Part shown: piece by piece, positions 46,901-58,386 of the stretch
Numbering within the stretch: position 1 is the stretch's first letter
How the letters are laid out: every line of letters begins with the position of its first letter
DNA from: Chionis minor
Lineage: Eukaryota; Chordata; Aves; Charadriiformes; Chionididae
DNA: 64,000 nucleotides
Direction of reading: 5' to 3'
Assembly (NCBI GenBank): GCA_013398295.1
Contig: VZSF01008940.1
Coordinates: 219,511-283,510 of the forward strand
Program-made: the position numbers and the translations under genes
Notes under the pieces: generated by a model
What the model was told of the DNA's origin: nothing
Database searches by the model: none
What the model saw: only the letters and a program-made list of their open reading frames with translations

Positions 46901-49900
46901 TATGTGCCTTTCTTTTGTTTAACACAGTGATTTGATTGTTTTAGTAGCATTATTTTACTGTCATAGAAGTCTACATGGAAAGTGAAAGATGATAATACTG
47001 TGCAGTGCAACTTTGTTTTGCATAGTACTTGCCTATTTCCTTAATACATTCACTTTCACTTCTAATACTGTTTTGGAAAGACAAATGTCGTAATCCAGGG
47101 ATAATTAAAAGGCCAGACCAATTCTGTTGTGTCAGTGCTTTCTTAATCTGCCCCTAACCAGATTAAACACCTTAATTTAGAGGTTATTGACGTTGCAGAT
47201 TGCAGAACTCCTAGGGAGCTGTTACAGCCTATCATGTCATAGGGAATGTTATGATTTTAGTAGCCATTTATAGCTCCAAATATTTTGGAAAGAGTAGGAA
47301 GAGTGGGTTTGGAATGAAGGAATCCAAAAATGTATTTTAGCACAAGGAAAAAATGAAAGTACACATCTATCGGGATATTAGCTCTATTGTCTCACTTATC
47401 TTTTCAACAGAGGAGGCACTAAAAGAAAGGCTTTTCTCAAAGTTTTCTGACAAAATTTTGACTACTGCACTACCTGTCTGTGTGTATATATATGCACAAA
47501 ATCCATATAGTATGCTATTTTTGCTTAAAAATGCGATAACTGTTTTCTTAAGAACTTCCTGCAACTTAGAGCTGCACAGTGGTTTGCACTGTAAATATTA
47601 GTAACTCAACAGAAAATCAGTTCATTAATTAGAGAACCTACATGCTGTTTGCTTTTTATTTCAAAATCAATTATAGTCACAAGTGTTTTGCTGTAGTTAT
47701 TGGCAATAGTCAATGTGTAGGAGGACTAGTTTAAACTTGGAATTTATGTTTTGTAACCAACCCTGTCTCGCAAAACATGATTTGCACCTAATAAGTACAT
47801 GCTTTGATCACAGGCTGATTGTGTGTTGCTAATGGGATTTTATGAAATAAAACCACAAGTGATACCTCAGGATGTGTCAGGAAAAACCTTCTAATGAAGA
47901 TGAAGAAAATGTAATCATAAAATTTCATCAGAAAATATAGCCAAGTTTTATTTTTATCTCTGCATCAAAATATATTTGAATAATTATCAGTAGCTTCAAA
48001 AGGTGTTCTCATTTCATGATTTGAATTCTTTTCTACCAATTTGTTTTTCCTCTTGAACAGGACAATACTTTTTTAAAGCACTTGATTTGTGCGTGTATAG
48101 CTTGGATGATGCCAGTCAGTTTGAACACAAATTGAAGTGCAGCCTTGACTATGGAAGGTTATGACTGCTTTATACTTAGTCTTTGCTTACAGCATCGGCA
48201 ACTGGCACACCATGGGTAGTCCCTATTCTCTCTTGAATGTGCTTTGGCAAAAGAGGTCATCACAAAGCATCTGTATTCTCACTTGTATTCTGTCAAGAGC
48301 TATATTTAATTGTTAAGTTAAAGTAATTCTTGCTCTCATCTTAAGACATAAGGCCAAATTTACCCTGAGTGAAATGTCTATTAAATTTGTTTTACTGTGG
48401 ATAAGTGTATTTCCTTGTTTCGGGTTTCAACCTAAAGCAATTGTATCTGAAAGTTTATTTTATGATGTCTTATATGTGTTTGCAGAAATGTTTCCCTCTA
48501 TACATAATGCCAAACAGCTGTTGTACCACGCATACAGTACAATACCTTTGAAACGTATGCTCTGTGATTTTGAAATATCAATGGACAATTGATGATAGAA
48601 CAGTGGAAGTGATTAATTTAGCTCAAAAAATATGACGCTATTCTTCATGTCTCAGACTCACAAAGAGTACTGAATCAGATTTTTCTATTATTAACACTAT
48701 AAACTTTATGCTGATGCACAAAATGTTATCATATAATGTGTATCAATCAGATGTTGTAATCTGAGAAATAATAGTGCTGACTTGTTTTGGAGAAAAAGGC
48801 TACTCTTTGGTAAGCTGTGTTCTTTAACGTCATTTAAGAACTCAGGATGTTTTTACCCTTTAGATTTTGTTCTTAAGCTGTTAGCAGGAGGGAGAAGAAA
48901 TGAAGAGAGCATGAGGAAGAAAAGGTAGAACTTATTGCACTCATATCAAATGCTAGGCTAAGAAAATCCCATCAGTTTGTAAGATGGACTGTCTACAGAG
49001 TTGTAAACTAATTAGGATCTAAATCACACTATGTGAAAGGATATTTACTGCAAAAAAAATTATATCTAACCTTTATTACCAAATGCACTACAGATCAAAA
49101 TCAACATTTAAATTTGGCCTGCTGACTCCCCTGCCAAAAGCCCAATTCTGTTTCCAGAACTTTGCACATTCTTATTAAAATGAAAGTTTTAAACACTATA
49201 ATTTTTTTTGCTTTTGCTTTCTTTCACTTTCATAACTCTCAGAACTGTTTCTTTTTCATTTAGATGCCAATTACAGTTCTGCTGGTTTACATAGGATGCT
49301 GATAGAAACCTAGTATCAAGCATCCACTGATTCTTAATGAACAGCTTTTAGCCTGCATGCTAGCCATTCCACTATTTTTTCAAGTTGTAAGTTCCTCTTA
49401 TGGTTTATATACAAAACAACGAATGTTGTGCATCAAACACATCATGCACCAAAGTCCATCTGCATTTGTTTCTATACAGACATGACATTGTGATGATCCC
49501 CCTCTGAGAAGCTTACCCTTATTTACTAGAAGCTGATACCTGAATCAAGAAGGTGGCATATATGCTCATAACCTCGTGCTGCTATAGGAGGTGGCATCCA
49601 CAGCACAGTTGTGATATAGAAAAAAGGTAAGCCAGGAAACCCTTATGGGAGACATGAGACAGTAAATTAACGATACTGAGGTAGGAACAATGAAGTGATA
49701 CTGATCAAAATGATACTTGGTCATTTCTTCAAAACTAGTCATGAGATTTAATTGTTAAATCTTAGGTACCCAATACCAATTGAGGTGCCATAGGTATTTT
49801 GTCTGGCCTCCACCTGTAGCTTGTAGAGAGTCAGCTTGGAGAGAGTGATATAGTTGAAAATGTGAACCAGGAAAGTAACATTAGGCTGAGACATGGAGAT

Positions 49901-52900
49901 GACTCAATCAAACGTGTTTTCCTGTCTGTAACTCTAGTGACAAGAATGGTGGTGTTAGACTGTGTTGACACTAAGGAACCACTCATGTTGAGGATGAGGT
50001 GGGTCCACCTTCAGAATGGCCTTCAGTCTCACTCATGCCATGAGAGCTGCAGTGATCTTACAGGATAAGAGTGTACCAAAGGACCATCCTGAGCTTAGGT
50101 TCTGCAATATGTTAGGATGGCTAAACTTCACTAGTTTTTGCACACTGCTAGTTTTTATAGCCAGCAGCCTGGAAAAAACTGCTGTGGGACTATTGCCGTG
50201 TCCCACTCAATTCTGACTCTTCAACCCAAATAACGAAGTAAGCATTAGAATTTGGATTTGTAGACATACACCCTAGCAAGTTGTCTGTCTTACCTCTATA
50301 AAAATTAATAGACTTGACTTTTTCACGTGTTGTTTTAAAGTCTTTTTGAGAAAGGGCAAAGTAGTGAAGAGACTTAAGCCAAGTGAGTTTTAAAAAAGTC
50401 CATTTAACCCAAAGTTTATAGAAAGTACTGCATCTGTAATACGATAGTTGTCATGGTAACATTTGGTTTGTTATTGATTACTTGAGTAAATAGCCTCCAA
50501 AATCCTGTTGACAATTTCAGACTGCAAAATAAACCATTTTATTCTGCAGTTCTTATTACACACACTCATTTATACTGTTCAGTAATTAACAAAGTATCAC
50601 CCATTATTTGTGATTTTATGTTGTTATGTTTTAATCTCTGCTCTTGTTCACTGTGTGAGGGGAGTAAAAGTGTAATCCACACCAGAGTGATCTCTTTTTA
50701 TCCTGTTGAAAACAGAAATGCATGCGATTCCTTCAATATGTCTGTTTTTACCTTGTATTCCCTTAAAAATATCCACCATATGTCACTGGGTATTCTGGTC
50801 TTGATTAATTAGGCATTTGATCCTCCTGGTGATGATGAAGACCTTTTCCTTATTATTCTATCTATTATTATTATTCTATTCTATTTCGGTAATCCTCTCT
50901 TCTTTTCTTCTTAGGCTGAAGCTGTTGCGGAAGTTGCCATCTAACTGTGTTCATGTTTCACATCTAATGTGTTTAGTTTGTCAGCACTCCTTACACTTCA
51001 AGAAGATAGAGTACCTTCTTTGCAATTTATTTTAAGGACATTCCTAATAAGAACAATGAATTCTAGAAAAGTTCCCCATTGTTGTGGTGTTCTAGAAACA
51101 TCTCTAAAGAAGGAGAGGAGGTATTGGAAATTGTTATTGTGTCAGTTCTGGTTATGCTTCGTGGCCGAAAATATTTCAAGTTTCTGAAGGACGTTTGTTG
51201 TTAACAGTCGTCTTATGCCTGATGGCACTGTTACAGCACCTATCATTTTCTAGATAAGTAAAAAGACTTGATGTTTCTAACAATATTCCTGGAATATTAA
51301 CAGGCAGGCATTTCTTTTGTCTTTTTTAACAAAATCATGTATTTCTGTTGTTGATTAATGTCATCAGAAAAATGAAGGTCATTCAAATGGGTTTTGCCAG
51401 TGAAATGTCTAGTTACCATTAACTTCCTCTTGATTCAGATAATAAATAATGCAAACAGTAGCAAGGCATAAAAAAGCCTTGCTTTACTCTTTAGGTTCCT
51501 CTGCTAATTCTTGGATGCTGATCATCACCTACAATCAGGATGATCATAAAAACTTGGGACACTTTGATTACGTTGTCCTAACACTTCCTAGTGTTGCTTT
51601 TTTTTTCAAAATGCTATTTCTCAAAGGACATTTTGGATGGCAATACTTTCTATCATAAAAATTACTTATCATCCTACAGTTTATAAAGAGATTTAATATA
51701 TGTCTTTTGGGGGCTTATTTTTCCTACCTGCAAAACTCAAATTATTTTTGTTTTACTGAACAAACATATACAAACAAATAACCCACATTTATGTATCATA
51801 TAGTTTGAAAGAAAAATTACACAGACATGTAATTACTAGATATTTGTAAAATGGAGAAAAGAGACCTCTACAGTAAGTTGAATTATTACCCTATTAAGTA
51901 TAAGTGAATACTGTTAGAAATTTTCCCCAAAACATCTGCATGTAGATATCTATAATTTCTGTTCTCCAGACTGCTATCACTGGAATTTTCAGAGTCACAA
52001 AATGCATACGATGTCTACGGCAATGTCATACCTCTGGCCTACATGTGCTGCAGTGTTTGACTTTGTTCTCTTCAGGATACCTGTCATCTACAAAGCAGAC
52101 AGCCTGCAGCTTTCACAATCTGGCCATTTTTGGATCTTGGCAGAACACTATGAGAGCAACTTATTCACAGGGGCTACTTCTCATCAGCTCTGGTGCTTAA
52201 TTTTTTGTATTTTTAGAGCATTGCAGGTAAGAGCCAAATGCATTACTTGATATTTTGAAGGAGACCTTAAGATAAATTTTGTTTGAAGGTTTTTCACACA
52301 GCTCCTTCTGTATCTGGAGGTATCTGGAAAAAAAAGATGCAGCTGACTTCTAGCTCTACTTTCTTCTTTATCTTTCCTAGATTTTTGTTCTTTAAACCTT
52401 AGCATCAATTTTTGTAGCTAGCAGAAAAGTTAATACTTTCACACCTTAAGCAAGTCAAGTCCAATTGTAAAAGGCAAGACAATGCTGCAAAGAACAGGAT
52501 TTATCAGTAATTTTCATACAAGCCAAGAGTAGTATCATTTAAACAAAATATTGAAAACTTAAATATACTAGTCCTTTTTGAAAAGATTTAGCAATTTCAT
52601 AATTAATTACTACTGTAGATGTAACATGATACTATGTTTATGTCTAATGCATAGTTTATATTGTAATAATACCATTGTCAACACTTAAAATATGTTTACT
52701 GCATTTGATAAAGTAATATCAGGCAGTTAGGAATGGATTGGCAAACTTGGCTCAACAAACCACAAATATTCGTGTAAAGTCAAATAGCTCCAATTTTTTC
52801 CTCTATATGAAAGTCTTCATGATATCAGGATCTAAGAAAACTACAAAACAGAATTTGGTTCACTGATCTGGAAGGAAAAGTATATGTATTTTTATATAAG

Positions 52901-53992
52901 GTGTATTTTATATATATGATACACAGGAAAAAATAATATCTTTGCATTCTAGTTTTCTAAATGTTTGTTAAAAAGGAAGAATCTTGACTATGGATTCAGT
53001 AATATAAAAGGGAAATCTGTTCAGTGGAATGTACACTGAGAAATATTTTTTTTAATCAACAGTTGTCCTTTCTACAGTTCCAGTTCACTCTGTAACAATA
53101 ACAGGAAAAATTCACTTGAATAAGCTGAGGTTTATCTCTCTGACAGAGGAGTGTGTTTAATATTTTTTCTGAATGCTTTAGAAATGTTTATGAAAATAAC
53201 ATATTACTCTTAATCAGAATACTATCTAACTTTCATCCTCTATCATTGTCCAATATTTGGTCACATTGGTGTAATATAATCATAGAATGGTTTCGGTTGG
53301 AAAGGACCTTTAAAGGTCATCTAGTCTAACACCACTGCAATGAGCCCGGACTTCTTCAACTAGATCAGGTTGCTCAGAGCCTCATCCAGCTTGACCTTGA
53401 ATGTCTCCGAGCATGGGCATCTACCACTTCTCTGGGCAATCGGTCCCAGTGTTTCATCACCCTCATTGTAAAAAATTTCTTCCTTATATCTAGTCTAAAT
53501 GTACCTTCTTTTACCTCAAAATCATTACCCCTTGGCCCATTGCTAAGGCTCTGCGAAAATGTCTGTCTCTATCTTTCTTATAGGCTTCCTTTAAGTACTG
53601 AAAGGCTGCAGTAAGACCTCCCTGGGGCCTTCTCTTCTCCAGGCTGAACAACCCCAACTCTCTCAGCCTGTCCTCCTAGGAGAGGTGCTCCAGTCCTCTC
53701 AGCATCTTCACAGCCCGCCTCTGACCCGCTCCAACAGGTCCGTGTTTTACTTGTGCTGCGGGCTCCAGAGCTGGACACAGTACTCCAGGTGGAGTACCAC
53801 AACAGTGGACTAGAGGGGCAGAATCATCTCCCTCACCCTGCTGTCCACACTTCTTTTGATGCAGCCCCGGCTACAGTTGGCTTTCTGGGCTGTGAGCACA
53901 GCTTGTCAGCTCATGTCCAGCTTTTCATCCACCAGTACCGCCAAGTCCTTCTCCTTGGCAGGGCTACTCTCAATCCCTTCATCCCCCAGCCT

Positions 53993-54283
53993 CTATTGAT
54001 ACTGGAGATTGCCCTGACCCACCTGAAGGACCTTGCACTTGGCCTTGTTGAACCTCATGAGGTTCACGTAGGCCCCCTTTTCGAGCTTGTCCAGGTCCCT
54101 CTGGGTGGCATCCCATCCCTCAGGTGTGACAGCCACACCATTCAGCTTGGGGTCATCTGCAAACTTGATGAGGGTGCACTCGATCTCACTGCCTGATGAG
54201 GGTGCACTCGATCTCACTGCCTGTGTTATTGATGAAAATATTAAACGGTACTGGTCCCAGTACGGACCCGTGAGGGACACCAT
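53993..54283 (-). pseudogene. CR1 ORF2 reverse-transcriptase palm fragment (copy B)
   Basis: A 96-codon frame carrying KFADD at residues 40-44, the RT catalytic motif that binds the metal ions. It is followed by '[19 protein letters not shown]' and '[12 protein letters not shown]', both typical of CR1 ORF2 downstream of the palm. The catalytic aspartates are kept. A 28-bp tandem duplication immediately before the motif, plus frameshifts on both sides, mean no full enzyme is encoded. Confidence 0.9.
54166..54221. repeat. 28-bp exact tandem duplication in CR1-B
   Basis: The same two-unit duplication as in copy A (23290-23345), at 54166-54193 and 54194-54221. Confidence 0.95.
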
Positions 54284-54805
54284 TCATCACTGATCTCCAT
54301 CTGGACATCAAGCCGTTGACCATTACCCTCTGGATGTGACCATCCAACCAGTTCCTCATCCATCAAACAGTCAAACTATCAAATCCACATCTCTCCAATC
54401 TAGAGAGAAGGGTGTTGTGGGGGACTGTGTCAAAGGCTTTAGAGATGTCCAGAGAGATGACATCTATAGCTCTTCCTTTGCCCACTGATATAGTCACTCC
54501 ACCACAGAAGGCCGCTAGGTTGGTCAGGCAGGACTTGCTGTTGGTGAGGCGATTCTGGCTATCTCAATTCACCTCCCTGTCCTCCACATGCCTTCACACA
54601 GCTTCTAGGAAGATCTATTCCATGTTCTTCCCAGGCAGAGTGGTGAGGCTGATAGGTTGGTAGTTCCAGGGTCCTCCTTTCTTCCCTTTCTCCAGTCACC
54701 AGGGACTTCACCTGACTGCCATGACTTTTCAGATATGATGGGGAGTAGCTTGGCAGCTACATCAGCCAATTCTTTCAGGACTCCAGGATGCATCTCATCA
54801 AGTCC

Positions 54806-55240
54806 CTTGCTTTCCCCCTCAGTGGCAAGGAAGGACACTGAAAGTAACAGGAAAACATACCCATTGAACAGGTGGCTCAGGGGCTGGTGCCACCAGTGGA
54901 ATTTTGGCTTTTTCAGTCATGGGAAGGTTTACATGGCACCAGACCTACTGGTGGCAGATGGGGCAAGGTTGTCTCGAAGAGGGAAAAGGATCCTTGTGCA
55001 CGAGATTGCAGGACTCATTGAGAGGGCTTTAAACTAGGTGTGAAGGAGGTAGGGGATAGAATTAAGCCCCCTGGCGACGAGCTGAGGAGTGTACCAATGG
55101 TAGGAGCGATATCAATAGCCCAGCTCAAGTGCATCTATACCGATGCACGCAGCACGGGCAACAAACAGGAGGAGCTGGAAGCCACTGTGAGACAGGGTAG
55201 TTACGATATAGTCACCATCACAGAAACATGGTGGGATGAC
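54806..55240 (+). mobile_element. CR1 5' piece: ORF1 end and ORF2 start, inverted orientation
   Basis: On the plus strand this encodes the end of CR1 ORF1, 'DGARLSRRGKRILVHE' then 'IAGLIERALN' and a stop at 55035-55037. It is followed directly by the ORF2 start, with 'CIYTDARSTGNKQEELEATV' and the endonuclease block 'TITETWWDD' ending at 55240. In CR1 the ORF1 motif is usually DGxHLS; here Arg replaces the His, so an esterase-type active site would be lost. The left limit is approximate. The right end is an abrupt switch into minus-strand CR1. Confidence 0.85.
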
Positions 55241-57106
55241 ATCATCCCTTCCATACAGTGTGTTGACTGCATCAATGTACAGCTCAATGTCATTGGGAAA
55301 CTTGCTGGGCGTACACCCAATACTGCTTTCCATATCACCAACAAAGACGTGAAACAGTGCAAGTCCCAATGCCAACCCCTGACACAACTTGTCACTGCTC
55401 GCTGCTTGGACACTGAGCCACTGACCGCAACTCTGACAGTGACCATCAAGCCAATTCCTTATCCTCCGAGTGGTCCATCTGTCAAATCCATGTCTCTCCA
55501 ATTTAGAGACCAGGATGTCACGTGGGACAGTGTCAAATGCTTTGCACAATTACAGGTAGATGATGTCAGTTGCTCTTCCCTTAGCCACCAACACTGTAAC
55601 CCCAACATATAAGGCCACCAAATTTGTCAGACACTATTTCCCTTAGTGAAGCCATGCTGGCTGTCACCAATCACCTCCTTATTTTCCATATGCCTTAACA
55701 AAGTTTTCAGGAGGATCTGCTCCGTGATCTTGCCAGGCACAGAGGTGAGACTGACTGGCTTGTTGTTCCCCAGCTCTTCCTTTTTTCGCTTTTTAAAAAT
55801 GGGAGTTATGTTTCCCCTTTTTCAGTCAATGAGAACTTCACCAGACTGCCACGACTTCTCAAATAGGATGGATAGTGGCTTGGCAACTTCACCCACCAGT
55901 TCCCTCGGGACCAGCAGATGCGTCTCATCAGGTCCTATGGATTTGTGTACCTTCAGGTTCCTCAGATGGTCTCAGACCTGGTTTTGTCCTACAGTGGGCA
56001 GTTCTTCATTCTCCCATTCTCTGCCTTTACCCTTCTGCAACCTGGGCAGTGTGACTAGACCACTTGCCATTGAAGACTGAGGCAAAAAATCATTGACTAC
56101 ATCAGCCTTCTCCATTTCCCAGGTGACCAGGTCTCCCATTTCTTTACAGAGAGGGCCCGTATTTTTCCTAGTCTTCCTTTTATTATTGTTGCCCTTGACA
56201 TCCCTGGCCAGACTCAATTCTGTCAGGACTTTAGGTTTCTAACCTGACCCCTGGCTGCTCAGGCAATTTCTCTGTATTCCTCCCAGGCTATCTGTCCTTG
56301 TTTCCACCCTCTGTAGGCTTCCTTTTTCTGTTTCAGTTTGTCCAGGAGCTCCTTGTTCATTCATGCAGGCCTCCTGGTGTTTTTGCCTGACTTTTTGCTG
56401 CGATGTATCGCTCCTGAGCTTGGAGGAGGTGGTCCTTGAATATTAACAAGCTTTCTTGGGCCTCTCTTGCCTCCAGGGCTTTATCCTATGATACTCTACC
56501 AAGCAGATTCCTGGAGAGGCCCGTGTCTGCTTTCCTCAAGTCCAGAGCAGTGACCTTGTTATGCGTGCTCCTTGCTGCCCCAAGGATCTTGAATTCCACC
56601 ATCTCATGGTCACTGCAACCAAGGCTGCCCTTGAGCTTTACGTTCCCTACCAGCGCCTCCTTGTTGGTGAGAACAAGGTCCAGCATGGCACCTCTCCTCA
56701 TTGGCTCCTTTATTACTTGGAGAAAGAAGTTGTCATCAGTGCATTCCAGGAACCTCCTGGATTGATTATGCCCTCCAAGAGACATCAGAGTGTTGAAGTC
56801 CCCCATGAAGACGAGGGCTTCTGAACATGAGGCTGTTCCTATCTGCCTACAGAGGGCCTCATTCACTTGGTGTTCCTGGTCAGCTGGGCTGTAGCAGACC
56901 TCCGCTATAACGTTACCTGTCTCTACCCTCCCTTTAATCCTGACTTGTAAGCTCTCAGTTTGTTCCTTATCCATCCCTAGGCAGAGCTCCATGCACTCCA
57001 GCGGTTCACTGACATAGAGGGCAACACTCCCTCCTTGTCTCCCCTGCCTGTCCTTCCTAAAGAATCTGTATCCTTCCATTCCAACAATCCAATTATAGGA
57101 GGTATC
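55241..57106 (-). mobile_element. CR1 segment: endonuclease to mid reverse transcriptase
   Basis: Minus-strand CR1 starting (right end) at 'DTSYNWIVGMEGYRFFRKD' near 57106. It runs through the endonuclease domain, the linker and the RT, and ends at 'AVNTLYGRDD' at 55241. In the RT the catalytic FADD is changed to FPND ('SKFPNDIELY', about 55285-55320), so it could not be active. Stops and frameshifts are scattered through the RT half (55646-56400). It is more divergent from copy B than A and B are from each other, so it comes from another subfamily. Confidence 0.9.
56486..57079 (-). pseudogene. CR1 endonuclease domain fragment
   Basis: A 197-codon frame matching the AP-endonuclease-like domain that nicks target DNA during LINE insertion. 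Visible motifs are GDFN at residues 93-96 and SDHEMVEF at 156-163, both catalytic-core elements of the family, with 'GAMLDLVLTNKEAL' between them. The upstream part of the domain (the TETWWDD block) is missing from this frame and lies inverted at 55240, so the domain is incomplete. Confidence 0.9.
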
Positions 57107-57351
57107 ATGGACAGTGGCTTGGCAGCTACATCAGCCAATTCCTTTAGGGCTCTGGGATGTATCTTGTCAGGTCCTGGAGGGTATGTATGTTCAGGTTCCT
57201 CAGCTGGTCTCGAACCTGATCTTCTCTTACAGTGGGAGGGACTTTGCTCCCCCAGCCTCCGTCTTGCAGTCCATCCACTGGAGAGGTATGGGAAGAGAGA
57301 TTGCCAGTGAAGACTGAGGCAGAAATATTGTTGAGTACCTCAGCCTTCTCC

Positions 57352-57789
57352 TCATCTGTTGTTACCACTTTGCCAGTCATGTTTATCAGGGGGATAAACT
57401 TCCTTTGACCTTCCTTTTCTGGTTGACATACCTGTAGAAGCCTTTTGCGCCGCCTTCCTGACCCCATCTCTACATAACTGGGCAGTGTCCTTGTACTGTT
57501 CCCAGGATACCTGTACCTGCTTCCACTGCCTGTGCATCTCCTTCTTGCCCTTTAGTTTGACAAGCAGGTCTGGACTCAGCCCTGCTAGTCTCTTGCCCTC
57601 TTTTCCTGATTTCTTACACCTGGGGATTGGGAGCTCTTGTGCTCTAAGGAAAGCATCCTTAAAGATCTGCCAGGTCAGTTCTGTTCCCTTGTCTCTGAGG
57701 GCAGCTTCCCACAGTGTCCTATTGACTAACTCCTTGAAGAGCTGGAAGTTTGTTTTCCTAAAATTCAGGGTCCTAACTTTACTCTTCAC
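57352..57789 (-). pseudogene. CR1 ORF2 endonuclease-RT linker fragment
   Basis: A 145-codon frame rich in Lys and Arg that corresponds to the connector between the endonuclease and RT domains of CR1 ORF2. It includes 'FFRKTNFQLFKELVNR'-like sequence, 'LRAQELPIPRCKKSGKEGKR' and 'LLVKLKGKKEMHRQW'. The frame is open only over this part. Stops and the N-flanked duplication upstream, and the chimeric junction at 57107 downstream, prevent a complete product. Confidence 0.85.
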
Positions 57790-57925
57790 CTACTCCTTAT
57801 CCCTCAGGACTGTGAACTCCACCAGCGCATGGTCACTGTAGCTCAGGATGCCTCCAACCTTGACGTTACTGATTAGCTCACTTGTGTTGGTGACCAAGAG
57901 GTCCAGTATCGCATCTCCTCTGATA

Positions 57926-58386
57926 GGGCTACTACCTGGCTTAAGAAGTTAACCTAGATGCACTCCAGGAGCCTCCCAGATTGCCTACAGCTTGCTGTAC
58001 CACTTTTCCAGCAGATATCAGGGTGGTTAAAGTCCCCCAGCAGCACAAGAGCCTGCAAGTGCAATGTCTCCTGTAGCTGAAGTAAGAAGGCTTCATCAAT
58101 AGGCTCCCCTCGATTGGGTAGCCTGTAGTAGATACCAACCACCAGGTTCCTTTGTNGGGCTACTACCTGGCTTAAGAAGTTAACCTAGATGCACTCCAGG
58201 AGCCTCCCAGATTGCCTACAGCTTGCTGTACCACTTTTCCAGCAGATATCAGGGTGGTTAAAGTCCCCCAGCAGCACAAGAGCCTGCAAGTGCAATGTCT
58301 CCTGTAGCTGAAGTAAGAAGGCTTCATCAATAGGCTCCCCTCGATTGGGTAGCCTGTAGTAGATACCAACCACCAGGTTCCTTTGT
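57926..58386. repeat. 230-bp exact direct duplication around a single N
   Basis: 57926-58155 and 58157-58386 read identically, separated only by the N at 58156. Both contain the same CR1 endonuclease block (GDFNHPDICW). The layout is that of two contig ends with an unmerged overlap. Confidence 0.93.

Larger units (their letters stand above)
42791..53278. other. Unique AT-rich noncoding DNA
   Basis: More than 10 kb without a recognised gene or clear transposon. Minor items are a short (CA)n at 43038-43050, a CT-rich tract near 44101-44122, and a possible ancient repeat at 43735-43950 (listed separately). All open frames are 118 codons or shorter and none shows a domain. Confidence 0.55.
53279..54805 (-). 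mobile_element. CR1 LINE copy B, 3' part
   Basis: Minus-strand CR1 with its 3' terminus at the left (ATCATAGAATGG at 53279, the CR1 tail word). Going right it covers the ORF2 C-terminal region, the RT palm (FADD near 54160), and the N-terminal RT block encoding 'LDEMHPGVLKELADVAAKLL' (about 54740-54805). No target duplication is expected for CR1 and none is seen. It matches copy A exactly by eye over 53329-53646 and 54138-54678, then diverges. It stops at about 54805, where a plus-strand CR1 piece begins. Confidence 0.92.

Noticed and set aside
53753..54196. 147-codon plus-strand frame as a gene
   Set aside because: It is the antisense of CR1 ORF2. The real, broken coding strand is minus, with the FADD motif.
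55040..55612. 190-codon plus-strand frame as one protein
   Set aside because: The first part is the CR1 ORF2 start. After residue ~67 the frame crosses an inversion into antisense CR1, so the fusion is accidental.
55646..56080. 144-codon plus-strand frame
   Set aside because: Antisense of a CR1 reverse-transcriptase segment.
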